In this document: piece after piece, positions 47,441-59,560 of the stretch
How positions within the stretch are numbered: position 1 is the stretch's first letter
Layout: the number at the start of each line of letters is the position of its first letter
Origin: Sphagnum compactum
Taxonomy: Eukaryota; Bryophyta; Sphagnopsida; Sphagnales
Reading direction: 5' to 3'
NCBI GenBank assembly: GCA_965153455.1
Contig: OZ234501.1
Location: 15,736,855-15,800,854 of the forward strand
Length of the DNA: 64,000 nucleotides
The notes under the pieces: model-generated
What the model was told of the DNA's origin: nothing
What the model saw: the letters and a program-made list of their open reading frames with translations, nothing else
Database searches by the model: none
Position numbers and translations under genes: made by a program

Positions 47441-48417
47441 CTAAGCCAGTACCACATTCTATCATTTCTGATTCACCTATTGCACTGTATTGCCATTTCC
47501 TACCCCTAAACCCTAAACCCAAGGACTACTTGAAACATATTTTACAAGATGTGAACATTTGAAAAAATTGCTTGCATTTCCAAAAATTTACTTCAATACA
47601 CATTACACATGTGATTTGTCAATGTCAAATGATAATAACAAAGAACATACTCATATTGATTAATATCGAAGTAAATTTTTTTTTAAGTTTGATATAATCT
47701 AGGCTTTGTTTATCATGGCTACTTTACATTGAACTTGACAACAATGTCATTTTGGATCAAATATATTGGACAGACCACAAACCCATATGTTTTGCATTGA
47801 AATTACATCCCTTAATTTATATTACCGCACAATTGAAATATTTGCTTGTTGATTATGTGTGTAGAGATAGATGCCTTGTTCTTTTCTTGTGTGGCTTGGT
47901 CTCATTTCATGGTTCCTAGTACCTTACAACTATGTTTTTTGTTTTTTATTTTTTCAAAATTCTAGTGTAACAATGGCAAGCAATGCAACCCCCTCAACAA
48001 ATTTTGACTTAACAAGTGGCACTTTTGTACAAGGCTTGCCAATAGATAGACTGGTGACAACACACTCCCCAAATAAGGGGCAAAAGTCGGCGAATCATTT
48101 TTTTTGAGAAAAAAAGTGAATCAATGTCACCTTTTGTGAACAAAAAGCAACTGCTACCTTACTTTTTACATCATATTATACGATTGGTCCAACTGCCCTT
48201 TACGTGCTCTCTTCATATTCCAGAAGAATTTTGTTCATGAAAGCTGGTGCTCAGGAGGAACATGCACCCATCCATCATAAACCAACACTTGGAGAACACG
48301 GCAAGTCTCAGGAGAACTTGTTCACACTGGGTACTCACTTGTGACATATATGTATGTTGTGGCCAGGCAAGTTTGTGACTTCAGGAGGACCTGGAGCTTC
48401 AAATATCACAAGAGACA
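47441..48417. other. Upstream region of the SDR gene
   Basis: Contains a telomere-like patch CCCTAAACCCTAAACCC (47504-47520). A short plus-strand frame at 47871-48107 includes MASNATPSTNFDLTSGTF; it is unrecognised and probably not a gene. The right end should hold the SDR promoter. Confidence 0.45.
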
Positions 48418-51161
48418 ATGGGGTCAGGAGCCAGCAATTTCACTCGTGCGCAAAACTCTTTTTCCTCTAAGTCCACGGCGGAGGATGTAACTGCCAACAT
48501 CGACCTCCACGGCAAGACCATTCTCATCACTGGTACCTACTCTAATGCACAGTTCCGTTAGACTCGCTTTCCCTTGCATTATCTTATCTGTAGCCTGCGT
48601 GAGCTATATAGTCATAGCAGTAGTGACCTCCAAAATTTCTTACACAAATTTTGCAACTCCTTGTTGTACAGATGAGATTCATAATTTGCTTTGTTCTTTT
48701 TCTTGCTGGAATATGAGAGCTTGGAGTATATAAGTTCTTATGGAACTTCTTTGAGATCTGGAGAGAGAGAGAGAGATCCGCCTTGAGGTTTTTCTTATTG
48801 GACGTACAGGAGCAACCGCTGGGATAGGAAAAGAAACAGCCCGGGTGTTGGCGAAGCGAGGGGGGCATATCATCATAGCTGTCCGAAACCTCAAGAAAGG
48901 CGAGGCAGTGAAGGAGGAGATATTGAAGGAGACTCCATCTGCTCCTTTTGATGTCCTGGAATTAGACGTCAGTTCGTTAGCGTCTGTTCGAAAATTCGCT
49001 GAAGACTTCAAGTCTCGAGATTTTCCTATCAGTATCCTCATGTAAGTGAGCTTCTTCTTCTTCTTCTTCTTGGCGATGCTGTCACAAATTTATTCGGTTC
49101 CTTTGATGATTAGACACAAAATAGGCTCCAATTATTATTGAATGTCAAACTTTTGTTTTGTTGGGGCTCGATTTTGCCCTCAATCTGCATACACAAAGTG
49201 TGGCCTGGCCCACAGGTGACATTCATATCACAGTTAGACTGCTTCTTGTCTCATTCCCCAAGAAGAAGAAAAGCTACTGTAGTCTGGTCCATATAGAGCA
49301 GGTGGAGTCTGGACACATGGAAGCTTACAAAGACATCATGGCCAATTTTTTGCAGAAACAATGCAGGGGCATTATTTGGCAAGTTTGAGCTTTCTCAGGA
49401 TGGACTAGAGAAAACTTTTGCAACTAATCATATGGGTGAGGCATTTCAAACTCTCATGTTTGTGAAAGTTCAGCAATCAGGGGCCCAAATCTTCTGAGTA
49501 GGACCATTTAGTCCAAGATCTTACAAGTTCTCCCATCATGAAAGAATCAAAGTGTATTCTAACATAGACAGGATAATATGGAGACCATTGTAGCAACTGC
49601 AGAAAAAAGTGGTGAGGAGGGACGCATTGTGAACCTGGCCTCCGATGCCCACAAGCTTGTGGGTAAAAAAGGTATCCCATACGACAAGTTGAATGATGCC
49701 AAGAGGTCAGCTACCAGATTGCCTTCTTGTAGGACCATCTTACCATAACAAGAAACTCTTCACTGCTGTAGACAGGTTGATCCTTGGATCCAAGGACAAA
49801 ATGTGCCAGACCATTTTATAATCATGCTGTTAGGCAAGTTAGTGAATGGTATATATGCCTGATTACTTTTTCAACATCATCTCTGGAATTGATATCATCT
49901 CTAATATTTGCATGCAGTTTCCGTCCTCTTACTGCATATCCAGTATCAAAGTTGGCCAATATTCTTCATGCCAATGAGCTTGCACGACGTCTTCAGGCAC
50001 CTATCCTAACCTTGTTTGCAAACTCCTGTTTTTTCTTTGCAATTTGTTCGTTAGTTCCACTTAAGGTGAACACTGGGGTTGTGAACTGTTGCAGGTACTG
50101 TTCAAATAGTGAGACATACTTGCTAACAGGTTCCCAGATTTTGTAGTTGACTGAAGGTGCCATGTGATGATGAGAATGGACACAGAATTTCTTTCCCTTG
50201 ATGCATACAGCACAGTTCATAACACACTCTTATGCCATCATATTGTCCGAAACACTCTTCAGCCATCCCTGCACAGCAGTGGTTAGGCTGCCACTAACAT
50301 CAAAGGCGATTCTGCATCTGAGTCAGGAAAGAAAATGTGACAGCCAATTCTGTACATCCTGGATTCGTTTACTCCAACTTTGGCCAGGATTCATCAATAC
50401 CCTTTATCTGTAAGGCCCCCAGATCCTTTGAAAACATAGCTTCCCAAATGAGATCGGCTGCAGTCTGCAGAATTTTGTTAAGAGCAATGTAGGAGAAAAG
50501 TGAGGTTTCCTATATGAAAAGACTTCTAGTTTGCTGTCAGTATGACTACCTTGTTTTCATAACACCTCATTCGCACTTGTGTGTTCAACAGCTTGGGTGC
50601 TAGCACTCTTTTCACCACTTGCCAAAAACAATTCCCAGGTAATTTTTACTGATTGCAACATGTTCAACATTTTTACTCATTCAACCAGTTGGCCTGAGCA
50701 TTCCATCTCCTTGGCTGCCACTGTTAACCATCTCTGTGTTGGCAGATGAGCTGTTTCAATAGCAGAATATCAATTGAATGTTGTAGATGCCATTAATATG
50801 GTCACAGGAAAAATTATTTCTCAGCACCTCTCTCTATGTATACCTCTATTTTCACCTACCTCAGCATACTTTACAATAGATCTACTGAAACAAACAGCAT
50901 GCTGTGGGGTAGAATTGGCAAGGGAGCTGCTAATTCATTTGCAACTTTGCTGAAGACTGATTTACTGGGTGATGCTTAAATGTGAAATGCAGGGGGCAGC
51001 AACTACTTGCTATGTGACAACAAGTCCAGATCTGAAGGGTGTTTCTGGGAAATACTTTCAGGACTCTTAAGGAAAGTAACAAAGTGACTAAACCAGCACA
51101 GAACATGGACATGGCAGCTGCTCTGTGGAAATTCAGTGAGGATTTTGTCTCCACCCATTAG
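48418..51161 (+). pseudogene. Short-chain dehydrogenase/reductase, TIC32/retinol-dehydrogenase-like, probably broken
   Basis: NAD(P)-dependent oxidoreductase with a Rossmann fold. Exons 48418-48532, 48810-49041 and 49356-49435 join cleanly. They encode the TGxxxGIG cofactor motif (LITGATAGIGKETA), VLELDVSSLASVRKF and the NNAG motif. A further exon at 49572-49707 (DNMETIVATAEKSGEEGRIV) is not in phase with the third: the segment that should read like HFLLT and bridge them is absent from the 136-bp gap. Next, from 49919, SFRPLTAYPVSKLANILHAN carries the catalytic YxxxK. An exon at about 50322-50408 has NVTANSVHPGFVYSNF. The last exon, from 50993, has [20 protein letters not shown] and hits TAA at 51068-51070. 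The expected C-terminus (LWKFSEDFV) lies one base out of frame, to a stop at 51159-51161. The missing internal segment and the terminal frameshift suggest a recent pseudogene, though a sequencing error and an unseen micro-exon remain possible. Confidence 0.72.
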
Positions 51162-53945
51162 CCAGAATACTTTGCTCTTTGCAGATCAAGAGACAGAATT
51201 GGCTTTAAGTTGTGTGTACTGTCCCTAGAAAATTCTGGTCCCTCGCTGTCCTGGCTCTTGTATAGAACATGTGGGGAATGACGTGTATGTTCTACATGTT
51301 TATCTATATTCATGTTGAGTGCTAGTTTCTGTTTATAGCCTGGGTGCACGTGCTTTAAATCTTCAACACACAAGGAAGGACCAGGAGACTGAACCCAGAA
51401 ATTTACGATCCTAGGAAAGACAAAAATTCAGCCACGGTGGATGCTTCAGTGCCCATGATGAGACCCCATTTCAAAACTGCTTTATAGGTTGTTGATGCTG
51501 TAGGTCATTAATTGCAATATAACATTATTGATGATGTTTTCTTAAGCTGCCAAGTAAAATTCTATGGAAGTTTTGATATTGGATGAGCACTTAGGCCATT
51601 CATTTCCTTCACTGGTGTGGTGGGTTTAGAAATTGCTCTAGATTCTCAAGTATTGACTAGGTTCTCAATGTGGATGCTTGTCTTTTAAGCTCTGTAGAGT
51701 TGCATTTGCTTTCTAGATTCATATTTGTAGATTGGTGCTTGGTATGTACATCAATGGACACCAAGTCATTGTGTTCATGGCTGTGGTTTCTAGGGTTTTC
51801 TGATTGCTCATTAGTTATCTTGCAGCAGGTGCCATGGCTAATTTAGCTGTTTCTTAGCTTTTCATTGTTTTGGACGGTGGCCTTAGTAATGCTGTGGTTT
51901 TAGTCCCTCTTCAACCTTTCATCTTGGGTATTTGGGGGTTTGTGGCAAGAGCCCAAACAAAGCTTTTCAGCCTCAATTTTAGAATCTTTGAAAACAATAT
52001 CTGAAACCCAAGGCAACTCAAGACAGCATTGCCCCAGTTTAGGGACATTTCACCATGTGGATTCTCAGATTATCAAGGTGGCCCACTAAAATGTGGAGTT
52101 CTCTGCACTCAAAGCCACCAAAAATGGCTTTGCTTTCTCCTCTTTGTTTTTGTGCACACATTCACTAATTGCAGTGAATTTGGATGAGGAAATGGTAGTG
52201 ACCTTTTGTGGGATACTTAAGCAGAATCTGCCCAAATTTGCGCAGTTTTCTCATAATTTGCTTGTGGTTTCACCCATGCCACTCTAGGACCTGTCAGGAA
52301 ACAAGCATTTTAACTGAAACATCCTTTGTGGACAACTGGTGGACCCTATTTACCTCCAACTTTCTTTCAACAGATAATGTGATTTTATGCTTGTTTGCAG
52401 TATGCTCATCAGAAGCCTAGTTACCAAAAAGTGAATGACCCTTTCCTTGCTACCTAGTAACCATGACATGGATAAATTCATTCAATATAACACATTCTTG
52501 GAATTCCATTACTCATGATGAAATTGATATAATAGAAATCAAATAGTTGTTATGGATTGAAACCCTAACAGAACAACATGTAACATTTAGTTCTTGAAAT
52601 CATATAATATTCAAAATTGGAAATGATTTATGGATCAAATGTTCCCTTGGATCGCTTATGGTTTATGTCTCTCTACCCATTCCTAATGATGAACAACACC
52701 ACTCAATATTCAAAATACAACCCAAACAATTGAACAATAATCAAATGTTCTACATTTCATCAAGATAATTTAAACAAACAACTTAGTCATCAATTTTACC
52801 ACATGAACTCCCATAACTCCTCTCCATTTATATGTAGAATTATAATCACACTTGACAAGAATGAAACTAGCTCTTGCATAATTATTACAACCCTTCAAAT
52901 TTTTTCCTATAAATACAAACATTGATTCCCATAACATAATATTCATATTCACACCTTTATTGTTATTCCTTCATTATTGTTTTGGACATAAGCAAACAAT
53001 ATATATTTTGAACTCATGAATACATGTTTTGTTCTAGACAATAAAAAAAATGCAACTTCAACAATGTTAATTCCTTAATAAAATATTGTCCTTGCAATCA
53101 ATAAATGTTAATTCTTAATCCCATAGCCTATTCATTAGTCATAACATGATCATTTTGCTATTTTATTTTGATCCTAAACATAAATTTTCAATCTTTTCTA
53201 AATGTTTCATTCTCATACATCCTTACTTGTTTGTCATCATTTCTTAAACAACCTCTTATTTTATTCATACATACATCACAAATGATTGCATAACATCTAC
53301 AATGGAACTAAAAGGCAACAATTTTTATAGTATACACCAATAGGTAAACTAATACAAGATCACATGTCATTAAAACATAAAAAAACTTCCTTGAAATATC
53401 TACCTATATAATAACACTTGCACATTCCACTTATTAAGTCCTTCACATTAACCTCTACCACACACCTTGCATTCATAATAATATCAAATTTCTTTTTTTT
53501 TAAAGTTCCCATGTTTGTGAAGTTTCTATAAACAAAAACATAGTTTGATAGTTAAAGAACATTTTTACAACACATAATGAACTATCCATTTTCTCCCAAA
53601 TCAATAAAAAAAACCAATTCCATTTTTTTTTCACGTCGTTCCTTCAATGGTCGTTCTTCAATTTGCTTTCACAATCACCCACAACTATGTGGCATTACAT
53701 AATCAACAAATAACATTTAGTAATTTAATTTATTTTTAAATTATTTTTCAAAAAGACCTAAATGGGATTTCAAAATTTTGAAAAAACTAAATTCACCCAA
53801 ATTCCAAAATTACTTAGTTTCACACATTTTAGACCTATTAGTATTCAAATGTGGTTTTCATAAATGAACATTCAATGTGGTGAAATTAAAAAAACTATCA
53901 ATTTTGTGGGAAATCAAGTTTCATCCAATTTTTATTTCCCAGGCA
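51162..53945. other. Gene-poor region after the SDR locus
   Basis: 51.2-52.4 kb is of intermediate GC with no recognised protein. From 52.5 kb it is AT-rich with only short chance frames. Confidence 0.5.
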
Positions 53946-54215
53946 TATCCATTACTACTACTTATATTTTCATTGCTCCTACATGTACAATATTATAATT
54001 ATTCTCAAACCTTGTGCATTAAATGCTAAGTTTTAACATTTCATACCAAGATCTAATACATTTCTTTAGTTTGTGGATACCATTGAAAAAAGGGATAAAG
54101 GGTGAAAGGAGGCTTGTCTTTTCTTTTATCTTGAATGCTTATTTTATTGTTACATATATTTTCATTACTATTATTTGTACAACTATTATAATTATTCTCA
54201 AACTTGTACACTTGA
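53946..54215 (+). mobile_element. Two degraded MITE copies in tandem (copies 3 and 4)
   Basis: 53946-54115 matches the interior of the TTCACCCTGTCTTT element (TATATTTTCATTGCTCCTAC, CAAACCTTGTGCATTAAATG, GGATACCATTGAAA, GGGTGAAAGGAGGC). It is followed directly by a second start (TGTCTTTTCTTTTATCTTGA) and interior to about 54215. Terminal repeats are largely lost, so these are old copies. Confidence 0.65.
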
Positions 54216-57200
54216 ATTTCAACATGTGAAACTGAAATTTAATAAAATTTCCTTAAAATGATGACTATTTATGTAATAAAACAAAATGTTAGGTAAATTT
54301 TCAAATCTTCATCTTAGTACTTTTTAATATTTTGATATGGTATTAATATTCAAAAATAAAATAAAGACATGGTTTCAAAGGTTTGGTTGTTAGTCAAGTG
54401 AGAATTGATGAATGAGTTTCAAACGAGGTATGACCTTGGATAATACCTTGAAATATTTTAACTAGAAACACAACTTGAAACCTTGCTTGATTTTTAGTCA
54501 ATTTCTCATACCTGCCAGACATTGGTTGAAACTTTTATAGATTTGGGAGTTAAAATTTAGTTAGATTTTGTTCTTTAATGACCTCATAAGTGAAATTCAT
54601 TTTTCACTTTTAAAATTTGTTGTTAATTAAAGTAACATCATGAAACGAATGAAATTAGTGGCTAAACTTGGGTTTCATGGAATCAAATATTTTCATTAAC
54701 CTTCATCATTTGTTTTTAACCCCCCCAATGCCCCACTTATTGTATGTCATTCTTGTATATGGTTAATATTAAAAAACAACTTGCGTTGATTAATCTATCA
54801 CATGATAAACATTTTTTCACCCATGGTCCTTGGGTGCCCAAAACAAATAGTCAAAATAATCATCGATGTGAACAAAATGGTTACACCAATTGTGATAAAT
54901 GTTGGAGTGGCACAATATCATCACATCATGATTCACCACAATTATTAAACCTTGCTTTTGATAAACCAACACTCACATTTATACTAACAAAAAATGGATG
55001 ATATTTTATACTAATAATTTTTTAATTTTTAATTTTTAAAAATAGTTTTTTTTGGAATTGTTTTTGAAATTTTATTTAATTGGAAAATTAACTTGAACCA
55101 AGGTTTGAAGTTTAAGGTTCGAAGCGAAGGTTGTGACATGTTGAACCCCAAACATGAATGCATATTTGAAACTACTTCTAAACTATTAATTTTTGTATAT
55201 ACATAAGTTTTATGAACTTTGAAGGTCTTATATTGAAAATAATTTTTTTAAGAAATTAAAAACCCTAAATCCTTGAAACTATTTTTTAACTTTTAAGATT
55301 TATAGGTTGTTTGTTGGTACTTTAACACAAATATTCAATTGAATATATATATAGGATATAAATATGATTATATTCTTCAAGTCTAAATTGAATTTTTTCA
55401 TATTCTTAATTTGTTAAAACTTTTTTCATTTGTATTTTACAAAAGTCTAAATTATAAAGAATAAAGTGCAAGAGCTATTTTTATTTTGAAAAACCTACTT
55501 TCAACTTACTTTTACAAAGAAAAATATGAAAATTACTACTCAATAGTGAAAAAAATTATTTTAAATGATTTATGTACAAAATTCAATTTTAATTTCAATT
55601 TTTTTATATCCAGCCTTGAAAATGCAAATTTTGTTCATTTTATTTTATTTACAACTTTACACCTAATTGAAATGTAAATTATTTGTGGATTGATTCAAAT
55701 GTGGATGTTTTCGAAACCTAGACAACACACTTCAACTTAAAGTCATTAACCATTGTACAAATGCAATGTGATAATTATGAACAATAAGATTCAAAATGGA
55801 AGGGAATTGAAAATAAGTTGAATGGAAATGATAAGAAGAGGTCAATAGGGAGTGAGATGCATTTGGCACAATCCCCATACACAAAGATGGAAAAACTTTA
55901 TTGGTGAAGTTTTTAAATTGCAAACTTCCATAACTTTTGGAATTTTCAAAATGAAGGTAGGTGATCAACCCTTTATGTTAGAAAAGGTTGAACAATAATG
56001 ATTTTTTGCATTTAGTTTTTTAAGAACATTCATGGGTATATCAAACATTTGAGTTATACATGGGATTTTGACATTTAAAATGACTACAACCAAAAGAGAC
56101 ACGAAAATATTCAAAAGGTGTTATAATGGAATAAACATCAAGAACAAATGTATTTGTAAGTTTTCAAATTTTCCCTTTTATGTTTGTTTATTTTTTTTCA
56201 TTTTTAGGTTTCTATACAAATTTCCCAAAAAAAATGGACCGAATTTTTTAATGAGGTGAAAATTATGGTTTGAGAATGATTTGTTTTGCAATTTTTTAAT
56301 CAATTCATTTCAATTTTGATATGAAACAAAGGTGATTATTAAAACAAAAAATTCCACCTAGATTAATCAGTCCTATGGGCATCCCACTTAACTAGCTAGT
56401 TGTAGATTATTTATTATCCTTTTGTTTATCTTATGAATGAAACCATTATGATTAATTTGACCATTGAAATGGGTAATTGGTATTTGTTTACCAATCACTA
56501 AGAAAATTGTGTGAATGGATTAGGATAAGGGGACCTATTTTGGTGGGAGAAGTGTGAACCTTGTGCAATATTGTCAAATGGGGATTTGAAAACTGAACCC
56601 ACTATCATTTTTATATGGAAATTTGGAGAATTGCAAAAAAAATTATTATATGGAAAAATAGTAATGCAAATTTGTGTAAAGATTGTAAAACTTGTGTGTA
56701 TCATGTGGTAGAATTTTGTTCATACTTTGTTCTTCTTGTCTTACCTTTCCTACATAATGATAGTAGTTTAATATAGTTTGATGTAAAATATTGTAATTCT
56801 CATCTTGATTTATTTTACTTGGTTTTGTTACATTTAACATTAATTTTATAAAGTATGGCAATTCGTTGGAAAGTAATTGTTACAAGACGGTAGGAATAAT
56901 CTTCAAATATTTTGATGGAAGTAACAATTCACCATAAGCAAGGTGGTTTGGTGGGAATCATTGGCATGTTAGGTTACAAGATAAACAATTTCCAAATGTA
57001 CTAAAGAGTGGGGCTACAAGGTAATTACCTTCCTATTTGCACTATGAATAACTGGAAATTCTAATTTGTTTATGTTTTTATTTCATATTTCTAATTTTAT
57101 GTTGTGAATCAACATTGTCATCCCCATGGCAATCATTGACAATTGCCCTCCCTTTCGAAATCTTTGAAAATTTTTATTTGGTAATTTTTTTCAAGTTCTA

Positions 57201-58690
57201 TTTTTTGGCATGTTAGGTCCATGGCCTTACAATGAGTCACAACTTGTTCAAATATTAAAATCCATAAAAATTTTAACATGTAAAATTCAAATGTGATAAA
57301 TTAAATGGAAAAAAATAATTCCATTAGTAAGGAAACTAAAAGAATAAGATAATAAAAAAATGAAATATCAAGATGAGAGTGGGGAATACAAAATTGAAAA
57401 GGAAATTGATTCAATGATGATTATCCCTTACATTTGAGTAATGTTTTAATTGATAGAGGTTTATTTTCATATGTTTGAAGACAAATGATGTTGTCAATTT
57501 AAAACATTTTGAAGTAATTTTCACAAGAGTGGTTGGTAATTACAACTATGTGTGTTTTATTATCAAATTACATTTTAAAAATGATAAAGTACATTAAAAA
57601 ATTTACAAACCAATTTTTTTTTAAAATGAAACAAAATTTGATGTAACTGTATAGAAGTAAATGCAAAATGTATTTAAATTTCATTATGAAAGCATTGTGT
57701 GTTCCATTAAATTTATGCTAAATTGATTATAAAAATTAAAACATTTTAGAATAATAAAAACAAGGAATAAATAAATATAAATATGAGTATTTAATATGGT
57801 GTTGAAAAGTAAATTTTCATGATAAATTTTCATGACATAAATATGTATTAAGTTAAAATATAAGAATCATTATATATTCAATCATTAAATAAATTATTAA
57901 CACATATTTGAAACAAATGTTACATTACAAAATATTTCATAATTATTAATTTATAACATATCATAATGAAAATTTGATCGATTATTAACCATTGGTATGC
58001 ATTTAAATAAGATAATATTTTATTTTAATAATACATTGATAATTAATCAACAATTTATAATTCATTTTGCCTAGTGTATTAGATGATATGTTGAATGAGT
58101 CAATGTATTAGATCATATCTATGAAGTATGTGAATGTGTTATCTTGAGTTATTATTAACTTTATTTTCCTTGGAAAAAATGCAAAGTATCGAAAATGATT
58201 CAATCCATCAAATACAATTTCTTCCCTCAAAACACATTCAATATATATTTTTTCATGTGCATTTTGACTTTAATCATGTGTATTAGAATATCAACAATGG
58301 TTTTACATTGATATTCTATGCTTCAGATATTCTTTGGAGATTAGGGCAACAATCCCAATGTTGTTTTTTTTGGAGGACAACCACATTTTGAATTGAACAT
58401 TGTAGATTCAAAATTTGCCAAGTTTTAGAAACCTCAGCTTAGTTGGGGGGTCCATAATGGATTTCTTGAATTTTAACCACTATTTTAATAACCCTCTAGG
58501 CATTCGAAAAATAATATTTGTGGTAAGTGCTTGATCATCCCATCTTTGAAGAAATTATGTTTTAGTATAAAGGGTGGTACTGGAATTATAGAGTTGGAGA
58601 CCATTATGAGATAGACCAAGTTTCACCTGTCATTGGATGGAGGTGAGACTAAATATGACATTATAGTAATACTGTGACCGAATAGCGGGT
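54216..58690. other. Long AT-rich gene-poor region
   Basis: Only short, low-complexity open frames on either strand. (TA)-rich patches are common. No conserved protein segment, RNA gene or transposon end was recognised. Confidence 0.55.
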
Positions 58691-59560
58691 CATCGCACAA
58701 TGGAGCTATATTGTTTCTGATCCTGATTTTTGCAACCATCACTGGTTTGGCTGCGCATTACTCTCATTTACTGCAGGAATGCATGGCGGCTACTTCTGGA
58801 GGACCAAGGAGGCTCATCGCGCGTGAGGAAGACAGCGCGAAATTATGGTTAGGGGAGGTGTTGCAATTATGATTTGAAATGGTGGAGAGTGCATGGCGGC
58901 GGAGGAGCTAACAATTCAGAGGCTAGGAGAAAAGTTTTGGAGTGGCAGATTGTGGGGGTGGGAAGGAGAGAGCTGCAGAGGAAGTGGGAAGGTTTTTGGG
59001 GAGAGCATGTTGTTGAAGACGACGAAGGCAGATTGTGCTAGACGATCACAGAGATGTGTAGATAGAGGGGTAGATCGGTTGGTCTGGGAGAAGATTGGAC
59101 TGGTTACAGATTTTTTCCGCTGCGCCAGTAGCCAGCCAAGCAGTTGCAATTGGCATCAAGAAGCATAGTTTGAGGGAGTAACATAGTAAGACTAGAAACC
59201 AGAAATAGATTGAAGTTGTTTGCATGAGCTGCTAGGATCTGTGAGGAATGCTGGGAGGATGGCCCTCAGCTGTCTGTGCATTTGACGTTTTTGTATATAT
59301 TCGCACCTTCAATGTTTGCAATACATAAGCTTTGGGTTAAGAAGAGTGCTGTCAGGGTCTTGCTGTTGCATTTTGTTGAGGAAACAGGTCTGTGGTCTTG
59401 TTGAACATGTGTATGCTAAGAGTCACTGGTTGAAAGGACCAAGTCCTGTGAGTTATCCGATTAGTGGCAGATCGGCAGAGATCGAAGGCAATCCGAGTCT
59501 GTACATTCTGTGAATAAAATTCAAGTTGTGAGTTCCATGATCGGAGCGGTGAATGTTACA
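58691..59560 (+). ncRNA. GC-richer island, possible transcription unit of unknown type
   Basis: Composition rises sharply against both flanks. The longest plus frame, 58893-59168 (91 codons, starting MAAEELTIQRLGEKFWSG), has no family I recognise, and the minus strand is also open there. GTGAATAAAATTC at about 59509-59521 contains a canonical AATAAA poly(A) signal. It could be a long non-coding RNA, a young gene, or an inserted fragment. Confidence 0.3.

Noticed and set aside
50500-50990. An additional SDR exon between the NVTANSVHPG and GAATTC exons
   Set aside because: A candidate at about 50592-50639 has splice-like ends, but its phase does not fit the next exon and the peptide does not resemble the family.
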